A stretch of 34,489 nt of DNA from CAYNYI01 sp964401455. GTDB lineage: Bacteria > Fibrobacterota > OXYB2-FULL-49-7 > CAYNYI01. Below the pieces are notes generated by a model. That model saw only the letters and a program-made list of their open reading frames with translations, searched no databases and had not been told where the DNA came from. Made by a program: the position numbers and the translations under genes. Positions 23,687-32,581 of this stretch are shown piece by piece (position 1 is the first letter of the stretch; every line of letters starts with the position of its first letter). The stretch covers positions 1 to 34,489 of the forward strand of contig CAYNYI010000015.1 of assembly GCA_964401455.1 (NCBI GenBank), read 5' to 3'.

Positions 23687-26377
23687 ATGCGTATTTACAA
23701 ACTTGCGGCAATATTCTTTGCCGTAACAGGTGTTTTCGCGGCCGGTACCGGTACAATATCGGGAAAGGTCAAGGCAGGGCAGATTAATTTTCCTTTATCA
23801 GGAGCGAAAATTGAGGTGCAGGGGACCAATATTCACGGGAAAACCGATGAAAAAGGTGAATACCGCCTTGAACTGGTGCCCGAAGGTCAGCAAACTGTTG
23901 ATATAACCTATCTTGGTTATTCTTCTGTTTCAGAAAAGGTCAATGTTGAGGAAGGGAAAACTGCGGTTCTTGACGCTTCGCTGAAAAGTCTTTACACAGA
24001 ACTTCCCAAGAAGGTCGTAGTCGGTACCCGTCAGGGGCAGGGTAGTGCTCTTAATAAGCAGAAAACGTCCGACAACATTCTTAGTGCGGTGTCTTCTGAC
24101 ATGATAGGCCGTTTCCCGGACCTCAACAGCGCCGAGGCTGTGCAGAGACTTCCGGGCATTAATATACAGCGGGACCAGGGGGAGGGCAGATTTGTTCAGA
24201 TCCGCGGCTCCCAGCCGAGACTTTCCAATTCTACCATAAACGGTGTCAGCATTCCGGCTCCGGACGGAGGCTCGCGGGAGGTAGCGCTTGATGTTGTGCC
24301 CTCTGATATACTTTCTTCAATTGAGGTAAATAAAGCCATTACTCCCGAGATGGATGGTGACGCTATAGGCGGTTCCGTTAACTTTAATACCCAAGCTCCT
24401 AAAGATACGTCCCTGTCGCTTTCCGCGACTGCAGCAGGCGGCTACAACGCGATAGTTTCAGATATGAACTATCAGGGCGCTTTAAGCCTTTCAAAAAGGA
24501 TGTTAGAAGACGGAAAACTCGGGCTTCTTCTGGGAACCAGCTATTATGTAACCAACCGCGGGTCCGATAACACAGAAAAAGAATGGGATTATGATGAAGA
24601 CTCAAAAGAGGTTTCTGTCGATGAGATGGAGCTTCGCGATTATATGGTTAAAAGAGACAGGCTCGGCATAAACGCGCATCTTGATTATCAGCTTTCTGAC
24701 AATACCAAGCTCTTTTCGAATTTTATTTTCAACCGTTTTGGCGATGACGAGACCAGAAGAAGACTTAAAATCAAGGACGACGAGTTCGAAAGAGAAACCA
24801 AGGACCGTTATGAGGTTCAGGATATATTTGCCGTTACAGCAGGAGGTGAGAAGAGGTTTGGGGTCCATACCCTGGATTTTAAAGGGTCATATGCCCAGGC
24901 CAGCGAAGAGGAGCCGGACCGTTACGACCATGCTTTTGTTTTCGAGCCGGATGATGAAAACACTTTTGGAGATGACCCGAAATTTCCGGCATACAAAAGC
25001 GCTAATTCAGGAGACCCGAAGGCTTATGATAAATTTGAGATTGATGAGATTGTTTATGAAAACAATCTGACGACAGACAAAAACCTTGAGGCCGCGGTAA
25101 ATTACAGTATGCCGGTAATGGCCGGAAAAATTCCCGGAGAAATAAAATTCGGTCTTAAAGCCAGAAGAAAAAGAAAAGAGCGTCAAAACGAAGCCTGGGA
25201 ATATTCATGGGAAGGTGATGGTGATTATACCATGGATCGTGTTCTCGGGGATTTTGAAGACGACGATTTTATTGGTGGCGAATATGAATTGGGTAAATTT
25301 CAGGATCCCGACAAGGTGATTGACTTTATTAAAGACAATGAAGGTGATTTTGAGAAGGAGCTTGTAGGAGACGATACTTATCAGGGAAGCTATGAGGCCG
25401 GTGAAGGAGTAGGCGCCGCTTATATTCAGTCAAGGTTGGCTTTAGGTAACCTCTCCACTCTTTTCGGTATCCGCGGCGAATATACCGATGTATATTATAC
25501 CGGTTACATCGTTGATGCCGACGAAGAATATACCCTTAAGAAAAAGCCAAAAACCATTACGGAATATCAGAAGTATGATAAATTCCTTCCCATGCTTCAC
25601 ATGAAGTATTCTATTGATGACAATACCAACATAAGGGCTGCCTTTACGAGGTCTTTTGCGCGACCCAATCACGAAGATCTTGTTCCTTATGTTTTGACAG
25701 ATGATGATGAAATGGAAATTGGTAATCCGGAGCTTGTTCCTACAACATCGGACAATTTTGATCTCATGGCCGAAAGATACTTTACCTCAATCGGTGTGTT
25801 GTCCGGAGGGGTATTTTTTAAAAGCATTAACGGCCATATTTACGAAAGCGTTACTGAATCCGGAGGATATGAAGTTATTCAGCCGATTAACGGTGAAGGA
25901 AGCAATCTGTTTGGGTTAGAAATGAACTGGCAGCAGCAGCTGACTTTCCTCCCCGGTTTTGCCGATGGTTTCGGTGTTGCCGCTAACTTTACATATACCA
26001 CGGCCGAGACGGAGGTGGTAGGCTCTGAAGGAGAAAAGAGGACCATTGATATGCCCGGACAGGCCGGCATGATCGGAAACTTTTCGGTTTCCTACGAAAA
26101 GTTCGGGTTTATGGGAAGGCTTGCCATGAATTATCACAGCGATTTTATAGATGAAGTTGGAGACGAGGAATGGCAGGACAGGTATCATGACAGCCACCTC
26201 CAGCTTGACGCTTCTCTCAGCCAGAGAGTTGCAGATAATCTTCATATTTTTGCCGAGTTCCTTAACCTGGCTAACGAGCCGATGCATTATTACAATGAGA
26301 TTGACGGAAAAGAATACTCAATGCAGTACGAAGAATATAAATGGTGGGGCCATTTCGGAGTCAAATACTCGTTCTAG
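23687..26377 (+). CDS. TonB-dependent outer membrane receptor with N-terminal carboxypeptidase-regulatory-like domain
   Basis: 896 residues from ATG 23687 (AAGGGG upstream; the frame to 23621 is unsupported). Signal peptide MRIYKLAAIFFAVTGVFAA; a carboxypeptidase-regulatory-like beta domain follows (GTISGKVKAGQINFPLSGA to VLDASLK, about 22-100). The plug has SAEAVQRLPGINIQRDQGEG, RFVQIRGSQPRLSN, PSDILSSIEVNKAITPEMDGD and IGGSVNF. The 22-strand barrel fills the rest, with RAAFTRSFARPNHEDL and a C-terminus ending in aromatic Phe (HFGVKYSF). It matches the TonB-Xanth-Caul type receptor group. Ligand is inferred from the phytase neighbour only. A bidirectional terminator follows at 26401. Confidence 0.93.
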   Translation: MRIYKLAAIFFAVTGVFAAGTGTISGKVKAGQINFPLSGAKIEVQGTNIHGKTDEKGEYRLELVPEGQQTVDITYLGYSSVSEKVNVEEGKTAVLDASLKSLYTELPKKVVVGTRQGQGSALNKQKTSDNILSAVSSDMIGRFPDLNSAEAVQRLPGINIQRDQGEGRFVQIRGSQPRLSNSTINGVSIPAPDGGSREVALDVVPSDILSSIEVNKAITPEMDGDAIGGSVNFNTQAPKDTSLSLSATAAGGYNAIVSDMNYQGALSLSKRMLEDGKLGLLLGTSYYVTNRGSDNTEKEWDYDEDSKEVSVDEMELRDYMVKRDRLGINAHLDYQLSDNTKLFSNFIFNRFGDDETRRRLKIKDDEFERETKDRYEVQDIFAVTAGGEKRFGVHTLDFKGSYAQASEEEPDRYDHAFVFEPDDENTFGDDPKFPAYKSANSGDPKAYDKFEIDEIVYENNLTTDKNLEAAVNYSMPVMAGKIPGEIKFGLKARRKRKERQNEAWEYSWEGDGDYTMDRVLGDFEDDDFIGGEYELGKFQDPDKVIDFIKDNEGDFEKELVGDDTYQGSYEAGEGVGAAYIQSRLALGNLSTLFGIRGEYTDVYYTGYIVDADEEYTLKKKPKTITEYQKYDKFLPMLHMKYSIDDNTNIRAAFTRSFARPNHEDLVPYVLTDDDEMEIGNPELVPTTSDNFDLMAERYFTSIGVLSGGVFFKSINGHIYESVTESGGYEVIQPINGEGSNLFGLEMNWQQQLTFLPGFADGFGVAANFTYTTAETEVVGSEGEKRTIDMPGQAGMIGNFSVSYEKFGFMGRLAMNYHSDFIDEVGDEEWQDRYHDSHLQLDASLSQRVADNLHIFAEFLNLANEPMHYYNEIDGKEYSMQYEEYKWWGHFGVKYSF

Positions 26378-26400
26378 GATTTCCGGACCAAGACAAGAAA

Positions 26401-26432
26401 AAAGAGGCGGTCATAAAAAAGACCGCCTCTTT
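26401..26432. terminator. Bidirectional Rho-independent terminator
   Basis: Perfect 12-bp stem AAAGAGGCGGTC / GACCGCCTCTTT with an eight-base loop; T-runs flank it on both strands. It serves the receptor gene (plus) and the KDG kinase gene (minus), which converge here. Confidence 0.93.
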
Positions 26433-26454
26433 TAATTTTGCAGTTTCTAAATGA

Positions 26455-27555
26455 TTACCGGTCCACACGGGCTCCTGTGCCCTGCATTACTTTTTCTACT
26501 TCCTTGAGGCTCGCGGTTGTGGTGTCGCCCGGAGTGGTCATGGCGAGGGCTCCGTGGGCGGCACCGTAGTTCACGGCTTCCTCCGCTGTTTTACCCTCCA
26601 TGATACCGTAGATAAGCCCTGAAGCAAAGCTGTCTCCGCCTCCGACCCGGTCAAGAATTTCCAGGTTTTCTCTCATGATCGCGTCGTAAAATTTTCCGTC
26701 ATGATAGATTATGGCTCCCCAGTCGTTTACAGAGGCGGTTTTGGCGTTTCTGAGAGTGGTCGCAACGACTTTAAAGTTCGGATACTGTGAAGCTGCGTTT
26801 TGGATCATTTTTTTGAAATTGGAAGGGTCTATTTTTGATATATGTTCGTCCAGACCGGGAACTTCAAAACCGAGAGAAGCGGTGAAGTCTTCTTCATTTC
26901 CCAGCATTACATCAACATAGCCTGCGATCTCGCGGTTGACAGCCTGCGCTTTTTCCTTTCCGCCTATTGACTTCCAGAGAGAAGCCCGATAATTTAGATC
27001 ATAGGATATAATTGTTCCATGCTTTTTCGCGGCGCGGCAGGCCTCAATTATTACTTCGGGAGTTGTTTCTGAAAGAGCAGCATAGATACCGCCTGTATGG
27101 AACCACCTGACCCCGTGTTTTCCAAAAATGGTCTCCCAGTCTATGTCTCCCTCTTTTAACTGCGAGGCGGCCGAAAGACCGCGGTCGGAGCATCCGAGGG
27201 CCGCTCTTACTCCGAAGCCTCTTTCTGTGAAATTAAGGCCGACCCTGACGTCTCTGCCTATTCCGTCGAAGGGAAACCATTTTATATAATCCTGTGAAAC
27301 GCCGCCCTGATTTATGAGGTCTTCAAGCAGGCTTCCGACTGCGTTTTCAGGCGCGGCTGTAGCAACGGCCGCTCTTTTACCGAAGCATCGTTTCAGACCC
27401 CGGGCCACATTATACTCACCGCCGCCCTCACGTACTTGAAAAGAGCGTGTTGTATGGATTCTTTCTTCTCCCGGATCCAGCCTGATCATGACTTCGCCGA
27501 GCGAGAGAATGTCCCAGCGGCATTCATTTTCCGGTCTTAAATTTACAAGGGGCAT
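26455..27555 (-). CDS. kdgK: PfkB-family sugar kinase, probable 2-dehydro-3-deoxygluconokinase
   Basis: 366 residues. Ribokinase-type fold: N-terminal DILSLGEVMIRLDPGE with EGGGEYNVARGLKRCFG (substrate-binding GG region, about 44-59), and C-terminal DRVGGGDSFASGLIYG (catalytic Asp and anion hole, near 304-317). It would phosphorylate 2-keto-3-deoxygluconate with ATP to KDPG. Overlap of its ATG with the stop of the KDPG-aldolase gene (TAATG) strongly supports that substrate. Ribosome binding site GAGGAGGG. It is last in the operon before the terminator. At 366 residues it is longer than E. coli KdgK (309), similar to the kinase variants seen in Bacteroidetes and Firmicutes uronate loci. Confidence 0.85.
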   Translation of the reverse strand: MPLVNLRPENECRWDILSLGEVMIRLDPGEERIHTTRSFQVREGGGEYNVARGLKRCFGKRAAVATAAPENAVGSLLEDLINQGGVSQDYIKWFPFDGIGRDVRVGLNFTERGFGVRAALGCSDRGLSAASQLKEGDIDWETIFGKHGVRWFHTGGIYAALSETTPEVIIEACRAAKKHGTIISYDLNYRASLWKSIGGKEKAQAVNREIAGYVDVMLGNEEDFTASLGFEVPGLDEHISKIDPSNFKKMIQNAASQYPNFKVVATTLRNAKTASVNDWGAIIYHDGKFYDAIMRENLEILDRVGGGDSFASGLIYGIMEGKTAEEAVNYGAAHGALAMTTPGDTTTASLKEVEKVMQGTGARVDR

Positions 27556-28232
27556 TATTTCCCTCCTCTGATTTTTTTTATGAGCTCAATTGTGTTTCTG
27601 ACATTGCCGGTTATGGCCTTATAATCTTTTTTCTGAACCAGTTCCTTTGAAATCAGTTTAGATCCGATACCTGCGCAGCAGATTCCCGCGGAGAACCATT
27701 CGGTCAGGCTTTCTTCGGTAGGAGAAACGCCGCCTGTCGGCATGATGTCGGTCCAGGGGCATGGGCCTTTTACGGCCTTCACAAAATCGGGACCTCCGAC
27801 CTGGCCTCCCGGAAACACCTTGCATATTTCAACGCCGAGTCTTTCCGCGTTTTTTATTTCCGTTGCGCTTCCGCAGCCCGGGCTGTAGGGGATTTTACGT
27901 GTATTGCATAAATAAGCAGTCTCCTCATCGATAGAAGGGCCGACCACAAAATTTGTTCCGGCCATAATATACATGGCCGCGGTTGGTGCGTCAACAACGC
28001 TTCCTATTCCGAGAATTATCTCTTTTCTTTCCCCGGCGCAAAATTTCTCAAGCTCTGTAAATATCTCGATAGCGCGGTCTCCGCGATTTGTGAATTCCAC
28101 AACTTTTGCTCCGCCGTCGGCGCATGCGCAGAGAATCTCTTTGGCTGTCTCGGGGTCGGGGTTGTAGAAAACAGGTATAACTCCGGTCTCCTTCATTGCG
28201 GACAATGTTTCTAATCTTCTATATCTCGACAT
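27555..28232 (-). CDS. 2-dehydro-3-deoxy-phosphogluconate (KDPG) aldolase family protein
   Basis: 225-residue class I aldolase of the KDPG/KHG family, which cleaves KDPG to pyruvate and glyceraldehyde-3-phosphate. Seen: VIPVFYNPDPE (18-28), catalytic-region Glu46 in GAKVVEFTNRGD, Schiff-base Lys138 in EICKVFPGGQVGGPDF and phosphate-binding PTGGVSPTEES. The segment after the lysine (VFPGGQVGGP) differs from the E. coli FFPA form but is the form I associate with one long subgroup. Start ATG 28232 has AAGGAGA upstream; it overlaps the kinase start. Together they complete the lower part of the Entner-Doudoroff-type uronate pathway. Confidence 0.88.
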   Translation of the reverse strand: MSRYRRLETLSAMKETGVIPVFYNPDPETAKEILCACADGGAKVVEFTNRGDRAIEIFTELEKFCAGERKEIILGIGSVVDAPTAAMYIMAGTNFVVGPSIDEETAYLCNTRKIPYSPGCGSATEIKNAERLGVEICKVFPGGQVGGPDFVKAVKGPCPWTDIMPTGGVSPTEESLTEWFSAGICCAGIGSKLISKELVQKKDYKAITGNVRNTIELIKKIRGGK

Positions 28233-28250
28233 TTTTTCTCCTTTTAGTGT

Positions 28251-29060
28251 TTAAATGTTATTGCAGAGGTATGCGCCGTCAACGGGCAGTACTATGCCGG
28301 AAACAAACGAGGAGCCTTCGGATCCCAGAAAAAGCGCCGCTGCGGAAAGGTCTTCCGGCTCACCGAAGCGGTCCATAGGTGTCCTTTCCAGAACATCTTT
28401 TCCTCTTTGTGTGGGAGAACCGTCATCATTGAGGAGCAGTTTCCTGTTCTGGTCCGCGATAAAGAAACCCGGCGCGATGGCGTTTACCCTGATGCCGTGC
28501 GGCGCCAGTTCTTTGGCATGCGCCATGGTCTGGTTCATTACCGCGGCTTTGGCGGAAGAATAGGCCCAGACGCCTGAAAGAGGATTAAAACCGGCCATAG
28601 ATGCGATATGTATTATCGTTCCTTTTATATTTTCATTAATCCAATAAGATGCCATGTGTTTGGTAGGAAGTACACAGCCGGCCAGAAGATTTAGTTTCAG
28701 AACAAATTCAAAGTCTTCTGCGTTAATCTCAGTAAGAGGGCCCTTTCCTCTGTTTCCGCCTGCTCCGTTTATAAGAACATCGATCTTTCCGTTTTCCGAG
28801 ACGGTTTTTTCAAGAGCGTTTTTTATGCTTTCTTCTTCCATCAGATTTACTTTGACAGCCGAGGCTTTCGCTTTGGCATTTGTCTCATCGGAAATCCATT
28901 TTAGTCTTTTTTCAATGTGGTCTTCGTTTTTATCCCACAAGACAACACTTGCTCCCGCTTTGGCGTATGCGAGTGCCATTTGTCCGCAAAGGGTTCCTCC
29001 GCCACCGGTAATAACGGCGGTTTTTCCTTCAAGACCGAATTTTTGCTTCAGATAATCCAT
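28251..29060 (-). CDS. SDR-family oxidoreductase, probable D-mannonate oxidoreductase (UxuB-type)
   Basis: 269 residues from ATG 29060 (AGGGAG upstream; five codons further up is unsupported). SDR motifs: GGGGTLCG cofactor loop, NGAGGN (variant of NNAG), catalytic Ser in HIASMAGFNPLSG, YSSAK. The GGGG-x-LCG and NGAGGN features are those of the Bacillus YjmF/UxuB kind of SDR rather than KduD. It would interconvert fructuronate and mannonate with NAD(H). It is first in the uxuB-aldolase-kinase operon; mannonate dehydratase (uxuA) and uronate isomerase (uxaC) are not in the window. KduD-like activity on 2,5-diketo-3-deoxygluconate is the main alternative. Confidence 0.8.
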   Translation of the reverse strand: MDYLKQKFGLEGKTAVITGGGGTLCGQMALAYAKAGASVVLWDKNEDHIEKRLKWISDETNAKAKASAVKVNLMEEESIKNALEKTVSENGKIDVLINGAGGNRGKGPLTEINAEDFEFVLKLNLLAGCVLPTKHMASYWINENIKGTIIHIASMAGFNPLSGVWAYSSAKAAVMNQTMAHAKELAPHGIRVNAIAPGFFIADQNRKLLLNDDGSPTQRGKDVLERTPMDRFGEPEDLSAAALFLGSEGSSFVSGIVLPVDGAYLCNNI

Positions 29061-29126
29061 TTTAGCTCCCTTCATATGAAATATTTCTTTTCAATAATCA
29101 TCATTCAGGGAGTAAGATAATTAATT

Positions 29127-29186
29127 TGATCCTCTGAACGAAACAGAGTTATTGTCTCCGAAAGGAGCCGGAGGCTGCGTGGATCA
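29127..29186 (-). ncRNA. Possible structured 5' leader of the uronate operon
   Basis: Outer stem TGATCC (29127-29132) / GGATCA (29181-29186) encloses two hairpins: CTCTG-AACGAAA-CAGAG (29132-29148) and CTCC-GAAA-GGAG (29156-29167, plus-strand notation, alternative CTCCG/CGGAG pairing). An AT-rich -10-like region lies directly upstream on the minus strand, so this would be the start of the mRNA. It matches no riboswitch family I recognise. Confidence 0.35.
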
Positions 29187-29224
29187 TTAATATTAAATTA
29201 ATCTGTTTTTTATATTACTAATGG

Positions 29225-29230
29225 TATAAT
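29225..29230 (+). promoter_or_regulatory. Extended -10 promoter of the AraC-type regulator gene
   Basis: TGGTATAAT gives a perfect TATAAT with the TGn extension; no good -35 is visible, as expected for an extended -10 promoter. The predicted start near 29237 leaves a 47-base leader. Confidence 0.55.
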
Positions 29231-29283
29231 TTATGTATTTTATTGGTTGATATTATCAGATTTGTAATTTTAGCCACTGAATT

Positions 29284-30987
29284 ATGAAGCCTTTTAAAGT
29301 ACCTTCCTCTTTTGGCACCCTTTTTTCCGATCCCTATAATCTTCATTTTGTTATTGATAGAGACTGCCATGTTTTGTGGCTTTGCCGAACGGCGGAGAAT
29401 ATCTTTTCAGAAAAAGAAATAATTCCCGAAGAAACAAGGCTTGAAGAGCTTTTAATACCGGTACCGCCCGCGCGGGATAATATTTTTAAGCCTGAATATT
29501 TCAGACAGAACCCATCATGTTTTACCAATCTTTACGTTTGTCCCGACATAGCTCCCGCCGACCCGGTTGCGATGGCGACAAACAGGCTTTATTTCTATAC
29601 CTATTCAGCTGTTACACAGATAAAAGGCAGATATGTAATATTAATTACTCTCTCTCCGAATTATTTATCGCTATGTTCTCCGATTTCGCAGGCGCTTATT
29701 TCGCTCAACAGACAAATCGACAAACCGATGGTTCTTCTGGAGAAAGATTTCACCATTTACTGGTTGAATGTTCAGTTTATGACAATGCTTAACTGCTTTG
29801 GTGAGTCGCAGTTAAAGCGTCATTCCATTTTTGATTTTGTCGATGAAAAATTTTTGAATCCTAATCCTTTTATAGTTAAATCAAGAGGGGATATTTCTAA
29901 AAAGGCAATGGATAACCTTAATAAGCCTGAATGGCGTTTTGCTTACGAGGTTGATTTTAAAAAAGGTTCTCCTCCATACCCCGGTATTTTTGTTAATAAG
30001 GGCATACGCCAGAGGAGAGAAGGGAAAGGTGTTCAGATAACGAAAAGGGATACAAATGAAAGCCCGGTTTTCGCATTCAAAAACGCCGTAAATTTTCCAA
30101 ACAATGACATGAAAGTTTCTCTGAAAATGCGCATGGAAACAGGAAGCGATATTACTCTTGCCTTTACCCATCCCGCAGCGGGAGGCGTATTAGGAGGTTT
30201 TAATCACGGATACCATTTTGATATTCTATTTGACGGTGAATTCAAGGCAAGTTTTTACAGAAGATCCTCTCCACTTGATTCTTTTACAGTGGGTGGCATT
30301 CTCCCGGGGGAAGAAGTCACGGTGGACTTATATATAGTTGGCCCTGTTATAAATATCTTTTTTAACGGGATACATGTTTTTGAGTATATTGATCCTTCCC
30401 CCGTGACCGGGGCATATGTCTCGCATCTTAATATGTATATCTGGAAAAAATCTGTACTTTTCGAGAAGGCTGAGATTTTTTCCCGACCGACTGTTTTTAA
30501 AACAAGAGATATTTCAGACGAATTTAAGAATTTTGTCGCCTTTAAAAACTTTCCGGACAGAGTGTATAAAATACGGCTGGAACACGTTTTCTATGTATCC
30601 AGGATTATGACTGCTGTTTCTTTTATTGATACTACAATTTCTTTTGGAGGGAAAAAAGGAAACAATGCGTCATCAAAGGTTGAGCAGGCTAAAAACTATA
30701 TAGCGGACAATTATTTCCGTAGGATCGATTTCGAGAAGATTGCCCGAACCTGCTGCATAAGTTATATACATTTCAATAAAGTCTTTAAAAAACGTTTTCG
30801 TCTTTCCCCTAAGCAATACCAGACTGAACTAAAGTTGTCCCAGGCCCAGAAGCTTCTCAGGACAGGGCAGTATAAGATAAAAGAAATCGGGGAAATGGTC
30901 GGAATAGATGATGAATCAAACTTCCAGCACCTTTTCAGGAAAAGGTTCGGAGTAACTCCGGGCAGTATCAGGAAAAAGAATAATTAG
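29284..30987 (+). CDS. AraC-family transcriptional regulator with PAS-like and concanavalin/LamG-like regions
   Basis: 567 residues, about twice a usual AraC protein. The C-terminal 100 residues are the double helix-turn-helix DNA-binding domain (VEQAKNYIADNYFRRIDFE, YIHFNKVFKKRFRLSPKQY, IKEIGEMVGIDDESNFQHLFRKRFGVTP). Residues 1-120 and about 135-190 look like two PAS-type folds (FVIDRDCHVLWLCRTAE; VLLEKDFTIYWLNVQFMTM). Residues about 260-400 are beta-rich and read like a concanavalin/LamG jelly roll (NDMKVSLKMRMETGSDITL, GYHFDILFDGEFKASFYRR, INIFFNGIHVFEYID). There is no signal peptide or membrane helix, so the lectin-like part would sense a cytoplasmic sugar. Divergent from the uronate operon, its likely target. 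No clear Shine-Dalgarno. Confidence 0.85.
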   Translation: MKPFKVPSSFGTLFSDPYNLHFVIDRDCHVLWLCRTAENIFSEKEIIPEETRLEELLIPVPPARDNIFKPEYFRQNPSCFTNLYVCPDIAPADPVAMATNRLYFYTYSAVTQIKGRYVILITLSPNYLSLCSPISQALISLNRQIDKPMVLLEKDFTIYWLNVQFMTMLNCFGESQLKRHSIFDFVDEKFLNPNPFIVKSRGDISKKAMDNLNKPEWRFAYEVDFKKGSPPYPGIFVNKGIRQRREGKGVQITKRDTNESPVFAFKNAVNFPNNDMKVSLKMRMETGSDITLAFTHPAAGGVLGGFNHGYHFDILFDGEFKASFYRRSSPLDSFTVGGILPGEEVTVDLYIVGPVINIFFNGIHVFEYIDPSPVTGAYVSHLNMYIWKKSVLFEKAEIFSRPTVFKTRDISDEFKNFVAFKNFPDRVYKIRLEHVFYVSRIMTAVSFIDTTISFGGKKGNNASSKVEQAKNYIADNYFRRIDFEKIARTCCISYIHFNKVFKKRFRLSPKQYQTELKLSQAQKLLRTGQYKIKEIGEMVGIDDESNFQHLFRKRFGVTPGSIRKKNN

Positions 30988-30994
30988 AGAATCC

Positions 30995-31021
30995 AAAATG
31001 TGCCTACACCAGGCACCTTTT
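30995..31021. terminator. Convergent hairpin, probable bidirectional terminator with REP-like core
   Basis: GTGCCT-ACACC-AGGCAC is a perfect 6-bp hairpin flanked by AAAA on the left and TTTT on the right. It lies between the convergent AraC-type and comM genes. The core resembles repeats at the end of the window (34442-34457). Confidence 0.55.
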
Positions 31022-31033
31022 ACCCCGCCACGC

Positions 31034-32572
31034 CTATCCCATCTTCTTCCTGTCGAGATTTCTATATTGAATCGCCTCGGCGATATGGGGTGCGAGTACT
31101 TTTTTTGATCCAGCAAGATCCGCAATTGTTCTGCTTACTTTAAGAACACGGTCATAGGCTCGCGCGGAAAAGCCAAGTTTAGATATCGCGGTACTCAAAA
31201 GAGCGTGCCCGCTTTTATCAAGTTCACAAAATATCGCGGTATCCTCGGATTCCATATGCGCATTACAGAATACGTTTTTTTTGTTCCTGAATCTTTCCAG
31301 CTGCATTTCTCTGCATGTATTAACACGAGACCGGATTTCTTCGGAGCTCTCCCCGTTTTTTTTCGCAGAAAGGTCCTCATATTCCAGGGCCGGGACTTCA
31401 ATATGTATGTCAATCCGATCAAGAAGAGGCCCCGAGATTTTATCTATATATCTGCGAATCTTTTCCGGTGTACAGTTGCACTGATGCCTTGGGTCGGTCA
31501 AAAATCCGCAGGGGCACGGGTTCATGGCGACAGCAAGCATAAATCTTGCGGGGTAGGTTATTGAGGTAACCGCCCGGGATATTGTTACCTCTCCATCTTC
31601 CAGTGGCTGTCTCAGAACTTCAAGAACGTTTTTTTTAAATTCAGGAAGTTCATCAAGAAACAAAAGGCCATTATGCGCCAGACTGACTTCGCCCGGACGC
31701 GGATATGCTCCTCCTCCTATAAGACCGGCATCGCTTATTGTATGATGCGGAGCCCGAAAAGGTCTTGTCGCAATCAGGGGCGAAGAGGAGTCCGTTTTAC
31801 CTGCAACAGAATGGATCTTTGTTGTTTCAAAAGTTTCATCCATCGAAATATCCGGAAGTATAGTCGGAATCCTTCTGGCAATCATAGTTTTACCGCTTCC
31901 GGGCGGACCGATTAACAAAATATTATGCCCGCCTGCCGCTGCTATTTCTGCAGCGCGTTTTACAGGCTCTTGGCCTTTTACATCTCGGAAGTCAGTCAAG
32001 TATTTCCTGGATTTTTTAAGACTGTAATTCAAGTCGCTCTTAAACGGCTCTATTTCCGCAGGCCTTGTAAGCACATCCGCGGCATCACAAAGGGTTCTAA
32101 CGGGAAAGACATTGAGCCCTTCAACCATTGCGGCTTCATCCGCATTTTCCGCCGGTATAATCAACCCCCTAATTTCAGGGTCACTCCTGGCATATAATGC
32201 AACAGGTAATATTCCCTTTATTTTTTTTACTTCTCCCCCCATAGATAATTCTCCGGCAATTATATAACGGCAATGCTCCATTGAAAGAAGCTGATTTGAG
32301 GCTATAAGAAGCCCTACTGCTATGGGTAAATCATAGACAGAACCTTCTTTTCTGATATCCGCCGGCGCAAGGTTTACTACTATCTTAGACCTCGGTTGCT
32401 TATATCCGCTGTTTTTTATCGCGGCAATTACCCTCTCACGGCTTTCCCGCACCGCACCATCGGGAAGCCCTACTATCGAAAAAGCGGGGAGCGCCTTGAA
32501 GAGATCGGCTTCAATTGTTACCGGATATCCGTCTATTCCCATTACCGCGCCAGATTTAATTTTTGACAGCAT
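31034..32572 (-). CDS. comM: YifB/ComM-family AAA+ ATPase (Mg-chelatase-like)
   Basis: 512 residues, usual length. N-terminal Lon-protease-like domain (about 1-170: MGIDGYPVTIEADL, GLPDGAVRESRERV); AAA+ core with Walker A GPPGSGKT (222-229) and Walker B NGLLFLDELPEF; the family-specific RPFRAPHHTISDAGLIGGG and a four-Cys insert NPCPCGFLTDP/HQCNC; C-terminal helical lid. ComM is a hexameric branch-migration helicase that helps integrate DNA in natural transformation; the gene is also common in non-competent bacteria. ATG 32572 has AGGAG upstream. Convergent with the AraC-type gene. Confidence 0.93.
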   Translation of the reverse strand: MLSKIKSGAVMGIDGYPVTIEADLFKALPAFSIVGLPDGAVRESRERVIAAIKNSGYKQPRSKIVVNLAPADIRKEGSVYDLPIAVGLLIASNQLLSMEHCRYIIAGELSMGGEVKKIKGILPVALYARSDPEIRGLIIPAENADEAAMVEGLNVFPVRTLCDAADVLTRPAEIEPFKSDLNYSLKKSRKYLTDFRDVKGQEPVKRAAEIAAAGGHNILLIGPPGSGKTMIARRIPTILPDISMDETFETTKIHSVAGKTDSSSPLIATRPFRAPHHTISDAGLIGGGAYPRPGEVSLAHNGLLFLDELPEFKKNVLEVLRQPLEDGEVTISRAVTSITYPARFMLAVAMNPCPCGFLTDPRHQCNCTPEKIRRYIDKISGPLLDRIDIHIEVPALEYEDLSAKKNGESSEEIRSRVNTCREMQLERFRNKKNVFCNAHMESEDTAIFCELDKSGHALLSTAISKLGFSARAYDRVLKVSRTIADLAGSKKVLAPHIAEAIQYRNLDRKKMG

Positions 32573-32581
32573 ATTTTTCTC

